A DNA stretch of 19,053 nt from UBA3700 sp964478025 (GTDB lineage Bacteria; Bacillota; Clostridia; Christensenellales; UBA3700): contig CAYZGK010000023.1 in the NCBI GenBank assembly GCA_964478025.1, positions 1 to 19,053 on the forward strand, in the 5' to 3' direction. This document shows positions 1 through 8,257 of the stretch, piece by piece; the first letter of the stretch is position 1; every line of letters begins with the position of its first letter. The position numbers were made by a program, and so were the translations under genes. The notes under the pieces were generated by a model. That model did no database searches, was not told the origin of the DNA, and was given only the letters and a program-made list of their open reading frames with translations.

Positions 1-213
1 AAATCCGCTTCTTCTTACATAGTGAGTTCGAGCATATTCAGCCAGTGCCCACCACAGCGAAAAAACAAACTCACTATTTTAAAGTTCGTTTTTTCTTTTA
101 AAGATTTTTTTGTGTAAGTTAAAATTCTACATTACAGTAAAAAATGCAAAAAATCCGTCAATTTTTCGCCATTGGTGGATTTCAACTCACTATCAATTTT
201 AGAAAAGCATCTA
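1..213. repeat. Degenerate inverted-repeat element without a gene
   Basis: No convincing gene is present. ATAGTGAGTT (19-28) is matched in inverted form by AACTCACTAT at 68-77 and again at 184-193. The similarity is longer than the decamer. Read on the minus strand, 60-19 begins CGCTGTGGTGG and ends CGAACTCACTAT. On the plus strand, 167-193 begins CGCCATTGGTGG and ends CAACTCACTAT. The two halves therefore face each other across an A/T-rich centre. This could be a small palindromic intergenic repeat or MITE-like relic, cut by the window edge. No transposase or target duplication can be seen. Confidence 0.35.
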
Positions 214-255
214 TAATAAAAAAAATGGGCTGCTAAGATTTTTTCTTAACAGCCC
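214..255 (-). terminator. Intrinsic terminator of the surface lipoprotein gene
   Basis: The hairpin occupies 227-255. Its arms GGGCTGCTAAGA and TCTTAACAGCCC pair over 12 positions with one mismatch around a short T-rich loop. On the minus strand it is followed by a U-rich run (plus-strand A run at about 214-225). It lies 17 bases past the stop codon of the leftward gene. Confidence 0.85.
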
Positions 256-272
256 TAACTTAACTAAATAAA

Positions 273-2720
273 TTATTCAACAGGTTCTACAGTTTGACTA
301 ACTACGAATGTTCCAGTTGATGTTTCTGTTACTTCATAGCCATCGGCTATAAATGTTGTACATAATCCAGCTTCATCGCCATTTGCAGGGTTATATCCTA
401 CAAATGTTCCACCTTTAATTTCTACTAGTTGATCTGATACATTTGCTTGATTTACAACAAGAGCTTTAATACCTGTTCCAGCAAGTTCATAATCAATTGT
501 AGTTTTATTAGTAAATGTACCACTTTCTACAATAATCTTACTTCCAGAGAAGGCATAAAGACACGCACCAGTTGCACTATCTATCGTAACTGCAAGGTTA
601 TTAACAGTAACTGTTGCACCATCTCTTGCAATAATAGGATCACATTCATATGTATCACTATCGCCTTTTGTTTGTGTTAATGCTGTGCCATCGATTGTAC
701 CATTTATAATAGTCACTGCAATATTACCTTTTACATTAAATGCTCCACCCTTATAACCATTTACATCACATACATCTGAAGGAATAATAACTTTCTTACC
801 ATAAAGATCAATTGTCATTGCTTCAGTAACATCAAGTCTTTGAGAAACTACAACTTCAGTTACATGAGATTTTGCAATTTCTGTCATTAAATCTGCAATT
901 GTGCTAACTCTGACTTCAGACTGTGTCTCTTTTGTTGCTACAGTTGTACCAGTTAATTCTACAGCAGATTCATTTGCTGCAAATACTTTTGCTCCTTCTG
1001 TTAAAGTAACATTATTTAATGTTGATGTAGAATAATTAGTTCCTTTTGTTACAACTTGTTCAAAAGCGTATGCTCCACCATTTTCCTTAGTAGTAATAGA
1101 ACCACCATTCATTGTAAATGTAAGTTGAGAATTGTAACCTTGGCAACTATCAACGATTATACCACTACCTGTACCTTGTGCACCATTATTATAATATATA
1201 GGTACTTCATAATCAGCTCTTGCAACTACATTACAATTTGTAAGTGTTGTTGTACCTGATTTAACATAAAGTCCATAACCACCTTCAAAATTACAATTTT
1301 CAAAGGTAGCTGTATTACCACCAGCAAGATATGTTGCACCTGCAGTATCGTCTAAACCTTTTAAATTACAATTTGTAAATGAAATTGTGCTACCTGATGT
1401 TGAACCATTAGTATAGAAACCACCATATAAACCAGTAGATGTAACATTTTCAACAGTAAGGTCTACTTGAGCACCATTAGTCATAATACCATAAGATATA
1501 TCTCTTCCTTCTGGATATCTAGTAGTAGCTGCGGTCTTTCCTGTAGTTGTTCCTATTGTACCATTCTTTATTGTAACAGTAATCTTATGTCCTATTTCTT
1601 GACTATCCTTATAAGAATATATACTTATCATAATTCCAAGATTATGTCCATTTAAATCAATTGTAACACTCTTATCTTCTGTAGCAGAAGCTTCAATTGC
1701 AAGAAATTCTTTTGTTCCACCTGTAATATCTTTTCCAAGAACAACATATGCGTTATTCTTTTTAAGTCCAGTTTCAACTTCACTTATACTTGTAGCATAT
1801 TTACCATTTTCAACTTCTTCAATATTCTCACTAATACATTCTTCTTGTGCAGTACAATAATGAACCTTTGCAAGAATAACCTTTTTAGAAGCTGTTCCAT
1901 TATTATCGAAAGCTATTGTGCGCTTTCCATATACAAAGTCTGTATCATACACGTGAGTATGAGCAGGAATTGTTGTTACATCAGTTACAGCATCACAATT
2001 TGAATGTGTACAATGTCTTGATTTGCTTCCATTTGTTGTAGCTGTTGCTTCAACATCTAGAGTAAATTCAGTGGCATAATTATGAATTGCTTCTGTTTTG
2101 GTTTCGTTACAATGTGTACAAGTAAAAGTTGTTACTCCATCTTTATAAGTAGTTGCTTTAGTAGTAACAACACCTTCATCCCAACTATGAGAGACAGTAA
2201 TAGCAGTTGTTGCTGTTTTTTCTAAATAAGTAGCAGTAACTTCTGTATCATCAACTGTTAAAGCAGTTTTATCAACAGTGTATGCACTAACTTCACGTGT
2301 AACGTTTCCGGTGTATGTAGCTGTAACTACCATACCTGTTTTATCAAAAGTTTCACTATCCGTATAATTCTTTTTCGTTGGCTCTGTTGTGATTGCAATA
2401 GATTCAATTTGAACGAATGTTAAATTAACTTTGCCTTCAAATATAGCACCATCAGCAGTTGTGAAAGTATAAGTATATTCATTAGTACCTACTTTAGCAA
2501 CTTGATCTCCCCATGAGATTGTGCCTTGTACTGAACTTGCGCTTGCTCCTTCACCTGAACTTAATGTCTTTACATCTGGCATGCCATCTTCTAAATACAA
2601 AGTTCCTAAATCTTTTAATGCATAATTTTCTTGAGTATCTTCACAGGCCATAACTAGGCACGATAAAACAAGAATCATACATAAAATACAAACTAATTTT
2701 GTAAATGATTTTCTTTTCAT
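273..2720 (-). CDS. Surface lipoprotein with Ig-like, Cys-pair and beta-helix regions
   Basis: This 815-residue exported protein is probably lipid-anchored to the outer face of the membrane. The N-terminus is a basic signal peptide (MKRKSFTKLV) with a hydrophobic core and cysteines at 21 and 26 that could be the lipidated residue; VMAC fits a loose lipobox. Residues about 35-100 and 105-176 look like bacterial Ig-like domains, the second resembling group 3 (PTKKNYTDSETFDKTGM). Residues about 178-260 hold paired-Cys motifs (CTHC at 201-204, CTHSNC at 237-242) of a kind common in clostridial surface proteins. About 370-740 is rich in short repeated NCN/TNC strands, which suggests a right-handed parallel beta-helix as in carbohydrate-binding or pectate-lyase-like proteins. 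No catalytic residues can be assigned. AGGGGG lies 7 bases before the ATG. The gene has its own promoter with a C11 tract, and a terminator. Adhesin or glycan binding is inference. Confidence 0.9.
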   Translation of the reverse strand: MKRKSFTKLVCILCMILVLSCLVMACEDTQENYALKDLGTLYLEDGMPDVKTLSSGEGASASSVQGTISWGDQVAKVGTNEYTYTFTTADGAIFEGKVNLTFVQIESIAITTEPTKKNYTDSETFDKTGMVVTATYTGNVTREVSAYTVDKTALTVDDTEVTATYLEKTATTAITVSHSWDEGVVTTKATTYKDGVTTFTCTHCNETKTEAIHNYATEFTLDVEATATTNGSKSRHCTHSNCDAVTDVTTIPAHTHVYDTDFVYGKRTIAFDNNGTASKKVILAKVHYCTAQEECISENIEEVENGKYATSISEVETGLKKNNAYVVLGKDITGGTKEFLAIEASATEDKSVTIDLNGHNLGIMISIYSYKDSQEIGHKITVTIKNGTIGTTTGKTAATTRYPEGRDISYGIMTNGAQVDLTVENVTSTGLYGGFYTNGSTSGSTISFTNCNLKGLDDTAGATYLAGGNTATFENCNFEGGYGLYVKSGTTTLTNCNVVARADYEVPIYYNNGAQGTGSGIIVDSCQGYNSQLTFTMNGGSITTKENGGAYAFEQVVTKGTNYSTSTLNNVTLTEGAKVFAANESAVELTGTTVATKETQSEVRVSTIADLMTEIAKSHVTEVVVSQRLDVTEAMTIDLYGKKVIIPSDVCDVNGYKGGAFNVKGNIAVTIINGTIDGTALTQTKGDSDTYECDPIIARDGATVTVNNLAVTIDSATGACLYAFSGSKIIVESGTFTNKTTIDYELAGTGIKALVVNQANVSDQLVEIKGGTFVGYNPANGDEAGLCTTFIADGYEVTETSTGTFVVSQTVEPVE

Positions 2721-2770
2721 ATAGTTTCCCCCTTTCCCGTTTTATTTTTTCAAAACTTCTTGTTTTGTTA

Positions 2771-2799
2771 ATTCTACCAAATTAGGGGGGGGGGGACAA
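2771..2799 (-). promoter_or_regulatory. Promoter with a C11 tract in its spacer (lipoprotein gene)
   Basis: On the minus strand TTGTCC (2799-2794) and TAGAAT (2776-2771) are exactly 17 bases apart. TG one base before TAGAAT makes an extended -10 (TGGTAGAAT). The 11 C residues (plus-strand G run 2785-2795) supply the last two bases of the -35 box and nine bases of the spacer. The predicted RNA start is near 2764, giving a leader of about 44 nt with a GGGGG ribosome binding site. A change in tract length would change the spacer length directly. Confidence 0.65.
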
Positions 2800-2856
2800 T
2801 GAAAAGCCAATTACTTTACTTAGATTTTACATTTGCGATATTTTTTACTATGCTTG

Positions 2857-3723
2857 TCAACAAAATAAAGCCATTACTATTGTAAATACGACAATAAGTA
2901 TAAGTCCTATTGCAGCTTTTAGCTTTAATTTTTCTTTTAAAACTAAGGTTGAAAAAACGACCGTAATTAATACACTTAACTTATCTATTGGAACAACAAC
3001 ACTTAAAATTCCGGTTTTAACTGCACTATAATAACAAAGCCACGAAGCACCTGTAGTTAATCCGGATAATAGGATAAAAACTAATTCTTTTTTATTTATA
3101 AGCTTAATCTCAGGAGTTTTTTTACGAGCAAATACAATAATCCAAGCCATTATTAAAACAACAACTGTTCTTATTGCAGTTCCCAAGTTTGATTCAACAT
3201 TCTTAAGTCCAATTTTTGCAAATATTGATGTTAGTGATGCAAATATTGCAGATAAAACAGCATAGACAAACCAACTCTTCTTATTTTCTTTTATATCAAT
3301 ATCTTTTTTCTCTATCATTAAAATAGTTCCAACTAATATTCCAAATATGGATAATAATTTTAACCATAACATATTTGTTTCTGAGAAAATTATTATTGCA
3401 AGAAGTGCCGTAATTGTGGCACTAGATTTATCAATTGGAGCAACCTTATTTACATCCCCAAGAGATAACGCTCTAAAATAACATATCCAAGAAAGTCCTG
3501 TCATTAAACCAGATAGAATTAAAAATATCCATTCTTTTGTTGAAATTGTTTTTATAGATTCAAACGAATTCACAATAAATGTCATTATTATTGCGAATAT
3601 TAAGACAACAATAGTCCTAATTGCCGTTGCTATATCTGAATCGGTATTTTTAACGCCAAGTTTGACTAAAATTGATGTTATGCCTGCAAAGATTGCAGAA
3701 AGCGAAGCCATTAGTATCCACAT
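2857..3723 (-). CDS. EamA/DMT-family membrane transporter
   Basis: This 288-residue integral membrane protein has about ten hydrophobic segments and is built from two homologous halves. Residues 1-140 and 150-288 repeat the same pattern (LSAIFAGITSILVKLGVKN versus LSAIFASLTSIFAKIGLKN, each followed by a conserved TAIRT.VVLI). This internal duplication is typical of the drug/metabolite transporter superfamily with paired EamA domains; members export metabolites or amino acids, but the substrate cannot be told here. Length is normal for the family. No Shine-Dalgarno site precedes the ATG. Instead, a good promoter ends 9 bases upstream, so the mRNA may be leaderless; Met5 is a possible later start. 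No terminator is visible after the gene, so read-through into the lipoprotein promoter region is possible. Confidence 0.9.
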   Translation of the reverse strand: MWILMASLSAIFAGITSILVKLGVKNTDSDIATAIRTIVVLIFAIIMTFIVNSFESIKTISTKEWIFLILSGLMTGLSWICYFRALSLGDVNKVAPIDKSSATITALLAIIIFSETNMLWLKLLSIFGILVGTILMIEKKDIDIKENKKSWFVYAVLSAIFASLTSIFAKIGLKNVESNLGTAIRTVVVLIMAWIIVFARKKTPEIKLINKKELVFILLSGLTTGASWLCYYSAVKTGILSVVVPIDKLSVLITVVFSTLVLKEKLKLKAAIGLILIVVFTIVMALFC

Positions 3724-3732
3724 ACCAAGTAG

Positions 3733-3761
3733 ATTGTATAACTAATATTTAGCTTTGTTAA
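3733..3761 (-). promoter_or_regulatory. Promoter of the EamA transporter gene, close to its ATG
   Basis: Minus-strand TTAACA (3761-3756), a 17-base spacer and TACAAT (3738-3733) each match five of six consensus bases. Only nine bases separate the -10 box from the ATG, which places the expected RNA start about three bases before the start codon. Confidence 0.55.
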
Positions 3762-3789
3762 ATGTATTTATATATTATTTTTATAAAAA

Positions 3790-4398
3790 TCAGTTTTTAT
3801 TAAGATCTATGTTTTTAACTTTATTATCGTCATTAATTCTATTCCATGGAAAACCAAAATCTCTTCTCTTTATTTTACATTTAGGCTCACCATCTTTCCA
3901 AAAAACTAGTCCTTCAATATAGTTATTTTTTAGATATTCTCTAATACCGTCAAAACTTCTTTCTACATCTACAATCTCTGTTCCATGTTTTACCAATATA
4001 TCTTTTTCTAAATTATATGGATTTCTTTGGTAATGTGGTCCTATTGCCTCGTAAGTTCCATCTTTAAGTTCACTTCCGTTAGAATTTTTATATGCTTCAT
4101 ATAACCATTTATCTGCATTATTATTTGGATCTACAAGTAGCCAATGTGGCCAATGTCCAGTAACTGGATCTGGTTCACAACAAGGAATGGCACCTTCAGG
4201 TGGGTTCTTGCCATTTTTTGCATCATATCTTTTATAAAATTTCCCGTCTATAATTGCAGTACAGCTTCCATCAATTTTAATTGTAGCATCTCCTTTTCCT
4301 TCAAGCACCCACTCAAGTCCTGGAGTTACTTCTCCTGTTAAAATAAAATCACGTTCGTTTATAAAGTGTCTAACAAATAGTGTTGGAATTTTTTTCAT
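3790..4398 (-). CDS. RNA-ligase-like nucleotidyltransferase (RLIG1/DUF5565-type)
   Basis: This 202-residue protein carries the ordered motifs of the covalent nucleotidyltransferase superfamily (DNA/RNA ligases, capping enzymes). Motif I is KIDGS with candidate adenylated Lys41. A basic KRYDAK follows at about 56-61, then a motif III-like DGTYEAIGP (113-121), motif IV EGLVFW (162-167) and motif V KCKIKRRDFG (173-182). It lacks a long C-terminal domain, so it is a minimal ligase core. The sequence around motif I and overall size recall the DUF5565 family, which includes the vertebrate 5'-3' RNA ligase C12orf29/RLIG1; this assignment is from memory of the family. The likely role is RNA repair or sealing with ATP. 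The other possibility is an mRNA-capping-like or tRNA-ligase-like nucleotidyltransferase of unknown substrate. GAGGTG lies upstream of the ATG. It may be cotranscribed with the EamA gene 66 bases downstream, although that gene also has its own promoter. Confidence 0.7.
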   Translation of the reverse strand: MKKIPTLFVRHFINERDFILTGEVTPGLEWVLEGKGDATIKIDGSCTAIIDGKFYKRYDAKNGKNPPEGAIPCCEPDPVTGHWPHWLLVDPNNNADKWLYEAYKNSNGSELKDGTYEAIGPHYQRNPYNLEKDILVKHGTEIVDVERSFDGIREYLKNNYIEGLVFWKDGEPKCKIKRRDFGFPWNRINDDNKVKNIDLNKN

Positions 4399-4541
4399 AT
4401 ATTCACCTCGTCATTTATATTTTATATTAAAACTCTCTATTTTTTAAGATTTTAAACATATATGTTAGTTTTATGTCCAAAATATAGTAAACTTTATTAA
4501 AATTCGATATATAATTTAGTAAATTCAAGGAAGGTAAAAAA

Positions 4542-4841
4542 ATGAATTATAAATTTGTACCTTTTCTTAAAATATTTATGCCACTTAAATTTAAAAAAGT
4601 TTGTGGATATGGCTGGGAAATTACATATCCAAAAACAACTAAAAACAAATTTTCAATGACTACTCATTCATGCATCTTTGCACAAATTTTTACAAAGTAT
4701 AATATGCCAGAAATGACTAAAGGTTTTTGCATGGTAGATAACCTTATGTATAGCAATTTGCCAAATACAAAATTTTATTACACAGAAAGAATTGGCGAAA
4801 ATGGAAAATTTTGTGACTATACTTTTGAAAGAATTAAATAA
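4542..4841 (+). CDS. Short ATC-hydrolase-like protein, probably lacking the N-terminal part
   Basis: This 99-residue protein resembles the C-terminal half of the L-2-amino-thiazoline-4-carboxylic acid hydrolase family (HSCIFAQIFTKYNMPEMTKGF, then FCMVDNLMYSNLPNT and FYYTERIGENG). Full family members are usually around 200 residues, so this is either a minimal version or an N-terminally lost relic. A strong AAGGAAGG site sits 7 bases before the ATG and an in-frame stop occurs only 27 bases upstream, so the short form is probably what is translated. A TATAAT at 4510-4515 is a possible -10 box, but no good -35 box is seen. It runs against its neighbours, and its stop is 13 bases from the stop of the converging ABC permease gene. 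Substrate and activity are not predictable. Confidence 0.65.
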   Translation: MNYKFVPFLKIFMPLKFKKVCGYGWEITYPKTTKNKFSMTTHSCIFAQIFTKYNMPEMTKGFCMVDNLMYSNLPNTKFYYTERIGENGKFCDYTFERIK

Positions 4842-4854
4842 CTCGTTAAAAACT

Positions 4855-5922
4855 CTAATCCATTATTAATTCCTTATTAAATTTTGAATATAGCTTATCT
4901 TTTATCTTTTCAAAATATTTACTTATTTTATTCGAAAATATACAAACAAAATTAATTACTGCAAGTAGGAGATATACAATATCAAAGTATATAATATTAT
5001 TGTTGCCAATTATTTCATCTGTACATAAAACATTTAAAATTGGAAAATATCTTACATAGATATCTGGGGAAGCATACATTGGTGATACCTCAAGTTTCAT
5101 TACCATTATTATATATTCAATTACTATCACCCCTATAAATACAATAATAGGAACCCAATCCTTTTTAAATATTTTCTTTAATAAAGTAGTAAATGACAAC
5201 ACAAATAAAATTAATGGAATTATTGCTAACTGTTTAATTAAATAAAACTTTAATATTGATACCACTAATGCTTTTCCTGAGTTATATTGAAGAACATTTA
5301 TGTTTTCACTACCTATAGACAAAAAAGAGCCCGTAATACTAATAATTATATAAATAACAAAAGCTCCTATTAACTTTATTAAAAAATTAGAAAATTCAAC
5401 TGCTTTTATATCAACACCTGACATTAAAATATTCTTTTTTTGTTTTTCATTAACTACAATACTTGTAAAAAATATAACCACACCAAGCAAGAAAAACAAA
5501 TCGGAAAAATACTGCCATGCCATAAGCCTTAATCCACTTTCAAATTGGGGCTCCATACAGCCCAATAAATCTGTGTTTAAACTATAAAATTCCGCATACG
5601 ATTCTTTTAATTCCATATATTTATAGCAAAAACTTAATTCCCTCTTATTACACCATAACTCTACTTTATCTTCAAAAGTTTCTGCACTTGCTTCATTGTC
5701 CTTTATGTATTCTTCTAAATGCTCAACATGACTTATATAATATTTTTCATCATAAGAAAAATGACCAGCATCCTGTACCGCTTCATAATCACCCACAAAA
5801 ATACTAGCAGCTACTATTACAACAAACACAACTACTATAAGAATAAAATTTGTAGCAAATTCTTTTTTGCTATGTAACATCTTATATAATTGAAAATTAA
5901 AGCATTTTTTAAGTTCTATCAT
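4855..5922 (-). CDS. ABC-2-type transporter permease (second permease)
   Basis: This 355-residue membrane protein starts with a cytoplasmic segment, a hydrophobic helix at about 25-42 and a hydrophilic extracellular region (about 45-130) rich in acidic and aromatic residues, followed by five more hydrophobic segments. That plan (one helix, large outer loop, five helices) is typical of ABC-2 permeases of small peptide or antibiotic exporters and immunity transporters. The start overlaps the end of the preceding permease gene by 14 bases, and AAAGGGA lies just upstream within that gene, so the two are translationally coupled. The two permeases share the same plan but little obvious sequence, suggesting a heterodimer driven by the ATPase encoded upstream. 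No terminator is visible before the converging gene at 4841. Confidence 0.8.
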   Translation of the reverse strand: MIELKKCFNFQLYKMLHSKKEFATNFILIVVVFVVIVAASIFVGDYEAVQDAGHFSYDEKYYISHVEHLEEYIKDNEASAETFEDKVELWCNKRELSFCYKYMELKESYAEFYSLNTDLLGCMEPQFESGLRLMAWQYFSDLFFLLGVVIFFTSIVVNEKQKKNILMSGVDIKAVEFSNFLIKLIGAFVIYIIISITGSFLSIGSENINVLQYNSGKALVVSILKFYLIKQLAIIPLILFVLSFTTLLKKIFKKDWVPIIVFIGVIVIEYIIMVMKLEVSPMYASPDIYVRYFPILNVLCTDEIIGNNNIIYFDIVYLLLAVINFVCIFSNKISKYFEKIKDKLYSKFNKELIMD

Positions 5923-6904
5923 AATAGTCCCTTTTTTCGAAATGTTTTTCAGCTAATATCATTAAGGCAACACAACACAAAAAGTGATAACTTAAACTTA
6001 TTATACTATTTTTTGTTATGCCTAAATTGTTCTTATATAACGAAACAATTGGAGCCAAAACATCATAATTTAGTGAAATTATTGCAGTTAACTCCGAAAC
6101 TAATATAATTATGGTTAATAGTAATGCACATATTATTAATGTTTTCTTATTGTTCATTATTCTTACAACTAAAACATTTAAAGAATATACGAGTAACGCT
6201 AAAATAAATCTTCCAAACATTGCCCAGCCATATATATTCACTATATTTTTTATTATATAATTTCCACTTTCCCTATATATTATTTTATCTGTATTTTTTA
6301 TTCCTCCTATAAACCATCCTATAAAAAAACATATAACAAACATCAAAGTTATAAAAAAAATCCCAAATAGATAATTCGTATAAAAAAAATTCTTTTTAGT
6401 TATTCCTGAACTTAATATGTTTTTTATGTTTTTTTTATAAAAATCTCCAAATAAAAATAATCCCATAAAAACACCAACAATAAACAAAAATGCTCCAGAA
6501 TGATTTATCGAATACAGCATTAATGTTGATGTCTTATATTTACTTGTATAATTGTAGAAACTAGATATTGAAGTTGACCACTCTAACGCATAAAAATCAC
6601 TACACACATAGTTATTCTCTAACAGATAACTATATAAGTATATTTCTCTATTTATTTGCTCTATAGAACCTATATCGAATACCGAGATTTCTAAAATATG
6701 TTCATCAAATAATATTGTTTCCTTCATATTTTCTATTTCTGTTTCTCTTGAAATATCATTTGCTGAAAATTCCGTTTTTAAAGAAACATACAAAAACGCT
6801 CCAAGACACAACAATATTATTAAAATAAAAATAATAATTTGCTTTGTCTTTATAAATATATATGCATTATATTTTAATAAACTAAGGAATTTGTTATTGT
6901 GCAT
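5909..6904 (-). CDS. ABC-2-type transporter permease (first permease)
   Basis: This 331-residue membrane protein begins with a short basic cytoplasmic segment and a strong helix at about 23-45. An outer loop of about 80 residues (46-127) follows, with five further hydrophobic segments to the C-terminus. GVFMGLFLFGDFYKKNIKNILSSG after the second helix is the usual permease signature region, thought to contact the ATPase. It overlaps the end of the ATPase gene by 11 bases, with AGAGG inside that gene serving as ribosome binding site, and overlaps the next permease by 14 bases. The tight packing supports one ATPase-permease-permease complex. Substrate is unknown. Confidence 0.8.
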   Translation of the reverse strand: MHNNKFLSLLKYNAYIFIKTKQIIIFILIILLCLGAFLYVSLKTEFSANDISRETEIENMKETILFDEHILEISVFDIGSIEQINREIYLYSYLLENNYVCSDFYALEWSTSISSFYNYTSKYKTSTLMLYSINHSGAFLFIVGVFMGLFLFGDFYKKNIKNILSSGITKKNFFYTNYLFGIFFITLMFVICFFIGWFIGGIKNTDKIIYRESGNYIIKNIVNIYGWAMFGRFILALLVYSLNVLVVRIMNNKKTLIICALLLTIIILVSELTAIISLNYDVLAPIVSLYKNNLGITKNSIISLSYHFLCCVALMILAEKHFEKRDYYDRT

Positions 6905-7580
6905 TAATATCCTCTAATACATTACTTAGATATAATTGATCTAGGTTCTTATCACTCAAATTCTTATCGGAATAAACAATAGTTCCCTCATTTAATATGT
7001 ATATAGAATTACATAGTTTAGATATTTCTCCAATTACATGGCTTGAAATTAAAACGGCTCCGCCATTGCTTGCAAATGATCTTATAATATTTTCAAACTC
7101 TACAACTGTTCTATAGTCTATTCCATTAAAAGGTTCATCTAATATTAAAACTTTTGGCTTTCCAATTAATGCATACGCAAAATATAATCTTTGTTTCATG
7201 CCAAATGAATAATTTTTATATTTCTTATTAGCATGATTTTTTAACCCCATCATTGTTATCAATAAATCTACGTCATTATCGCTTACGTTATCAAATAATT
7301 TTGAAAGAGCTATTAAATTTTCTCTGCCTGTTAAATCATCATAAAAACAAGGATACTCTATCATATATCCTATCTTTACATTATTAGTAGTAAATTCGCC
7401 TGAAGTTTGAGAAGTTAATCCACAAATTATTTTCATAAGAGTGCTTTTCCCTGAGCCATTTGGTCCTAAAAGCGCACATATTTCTCCTTCTTTTAACTCA
7501 ATTGAAGCTTTATACAAGGCGATCTTACCCTTATATTTTTTAGTTAATTCATTTGTTGTTATAATATTTTCATTATTCAT
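6894..7580 (-). CDS. ABC transporter ATP-binding protein
   Basis: This 228-residue cytoplasmic ATPase powers the two permeases encoded downstream. From the chosen ATG, Walker A is GPNGSGKST (about 39-47), the signature is YSFGMKQ (about 124-130), Walker B is VLILDEP (about 144-150) and the switch His is in SSHVIGEI (about 181). All key residues are intact. The size and the FGMKQ signature match the BcrA/NatA-like class used in export of, or self-protection from, small peptides. An in-frame TTG nine bases upstream would add three residues. The ATG at 7580 is preferred because it overlaps the upstream stop codon in an ATGAATAA-type arrangement; no separate ribosome binding site is visible, so translation probably depends on coupling to the exported-protein gene. 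Confidence 0.93.
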   Translation of the reverse strand: MNNENIITTNELTKKYKGKIALYKASIELKEGEICALLGPNGSGKSTLMKIICGLTSQTSGEFTTNNVKIGYMIEYPCFYDDLTGRENLIALSKLFDNVSDNDVDLLITMMGLKNHANKKYKNYSFGMKQRLYFAYALIGKPKVLILDEPFNGIDYRTVVEFENIIRSFASNGGAVLISSHVIGEISKLCNSIYILNEGTIVYSDKNLSDKNLDQLYLSNVLEDINAQ

Positions 7581-8244
7581 AAGTATCAAAACAATATTGT
7601 ATTCTTACATGATGATAAATTAAAATTGGTTCTTTTAATTCATAAATGACTATTATTTGAACATGCCTCCCTGCTGGAAAAGTTAGTGTTGTACTTGCTA
7701 TATCTATATAGTTCCAACCTCCAGCAGGCATCTCAGTATAACTTAGTGGAGCACTTCTATACAATATTTTGCCTTCTCCGACTTTGGTATTATTTCCTTC
7801 AATCTTTATATTTGAATCTAAATTTTTTAATTTTTTACTATCATTGGATAATTTATATGTTCCTGTTGTTGGAATTTTATTTATAAATTGTACACTTACG
7901 GAACCATTGGCATTAGGGTTTACAACTGCCGTAGAAGATAAGCCATTATTACCTTGATGTTGCAATTGAATTTTTTCACCTGTTTCATCTGTTGCATAAG
8001 CTACAACCTTTGCATAATTATATACTAGCGAAGAATCAAAAGAACAATAATTAGCATCACTATCCTGTATTGTATAATCATCATTACAGTGTCCGGCTAG
8101 TATAGGTGCACTTTCCCATATTGGTTGAATGTTTTCCAATTCTTCTCCATATACAATGCTACTAGCACATGTAATACATAAAATCATTAGAACAATAAGT
8201 ATTAGACATATAATCGAAAAATATTTATTTTTAAATAAAAACAT
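7573..8244 (-). CDS. Unknown exported or membrane-anchored protein in an ABC operon
   Basis: This is a 223-residue protein I do not recognise. It has an N-terminal basic stretch and a long hydrophobic segment (about 9-30) ending in ASSIVYGEE, fitting a signal peptide or signal anchor. The VYG/EE site could be cut; the CITC sequence does not fit a lipobox. The rest is hydrophilic with many Asn, Ser and Thr residues and alternating beta-type segments (SVSVQFI, HVQIIVIYEL), so a beta-sandwich is plausible. Cysteines at about 53 and 67 and near the C-terminus might form disulphides outside the cell. AAGGGTG precedes the ATG. The gene starts 13 bases after the PH-like gene and overlaps the ATPase gene, so it belongs to the transporter unit. 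It may be the exported cargo, a substrate-binding or sensing accessory, or a protection protein. Confidence 0.75.
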   Translation of the reverse strand: MFLFKNKYFSIICLILIVLMILCITCASSIVYGEELENIQPIWESAPILAGHCNDDYTIQDSDANYCSFDSSLVYNYAKVVAYATDETGEKIQLQHQGNNGLSSTAVVNPNANGSVSVQFINKIPTTGTYKLSNDSKKLKNLDSNIKIEGNNTKVGEGKILYRSAPLSYTEMPAGGWNYIDIASTTLTFPAGRHVQIIVIYELKEPILIYHHVRIQYCFDTYE

Positions 8245-8257
8245 TAATTTTTCACCC

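Noticed and set aside
1..80. Minus-strand frame open to the left edge (SLWWALAEYARTHYVRRS ...)
   Set aside because: It begins right after a stop, has no start codon with a ribosome binding site, and overlaps the inverted-repeat element. It is more likely chance coding within the repeat.
447..680. Plus-strand ORF of 77 codons (and similar ones at 1056-1259 and 1467-1655)
   Set aside because: They lie opposite the lipoprotein gene, have Cys/Ile/Thr-rich low-complexity products and no ribosome binding sites; they are mirror frames of its repeats.
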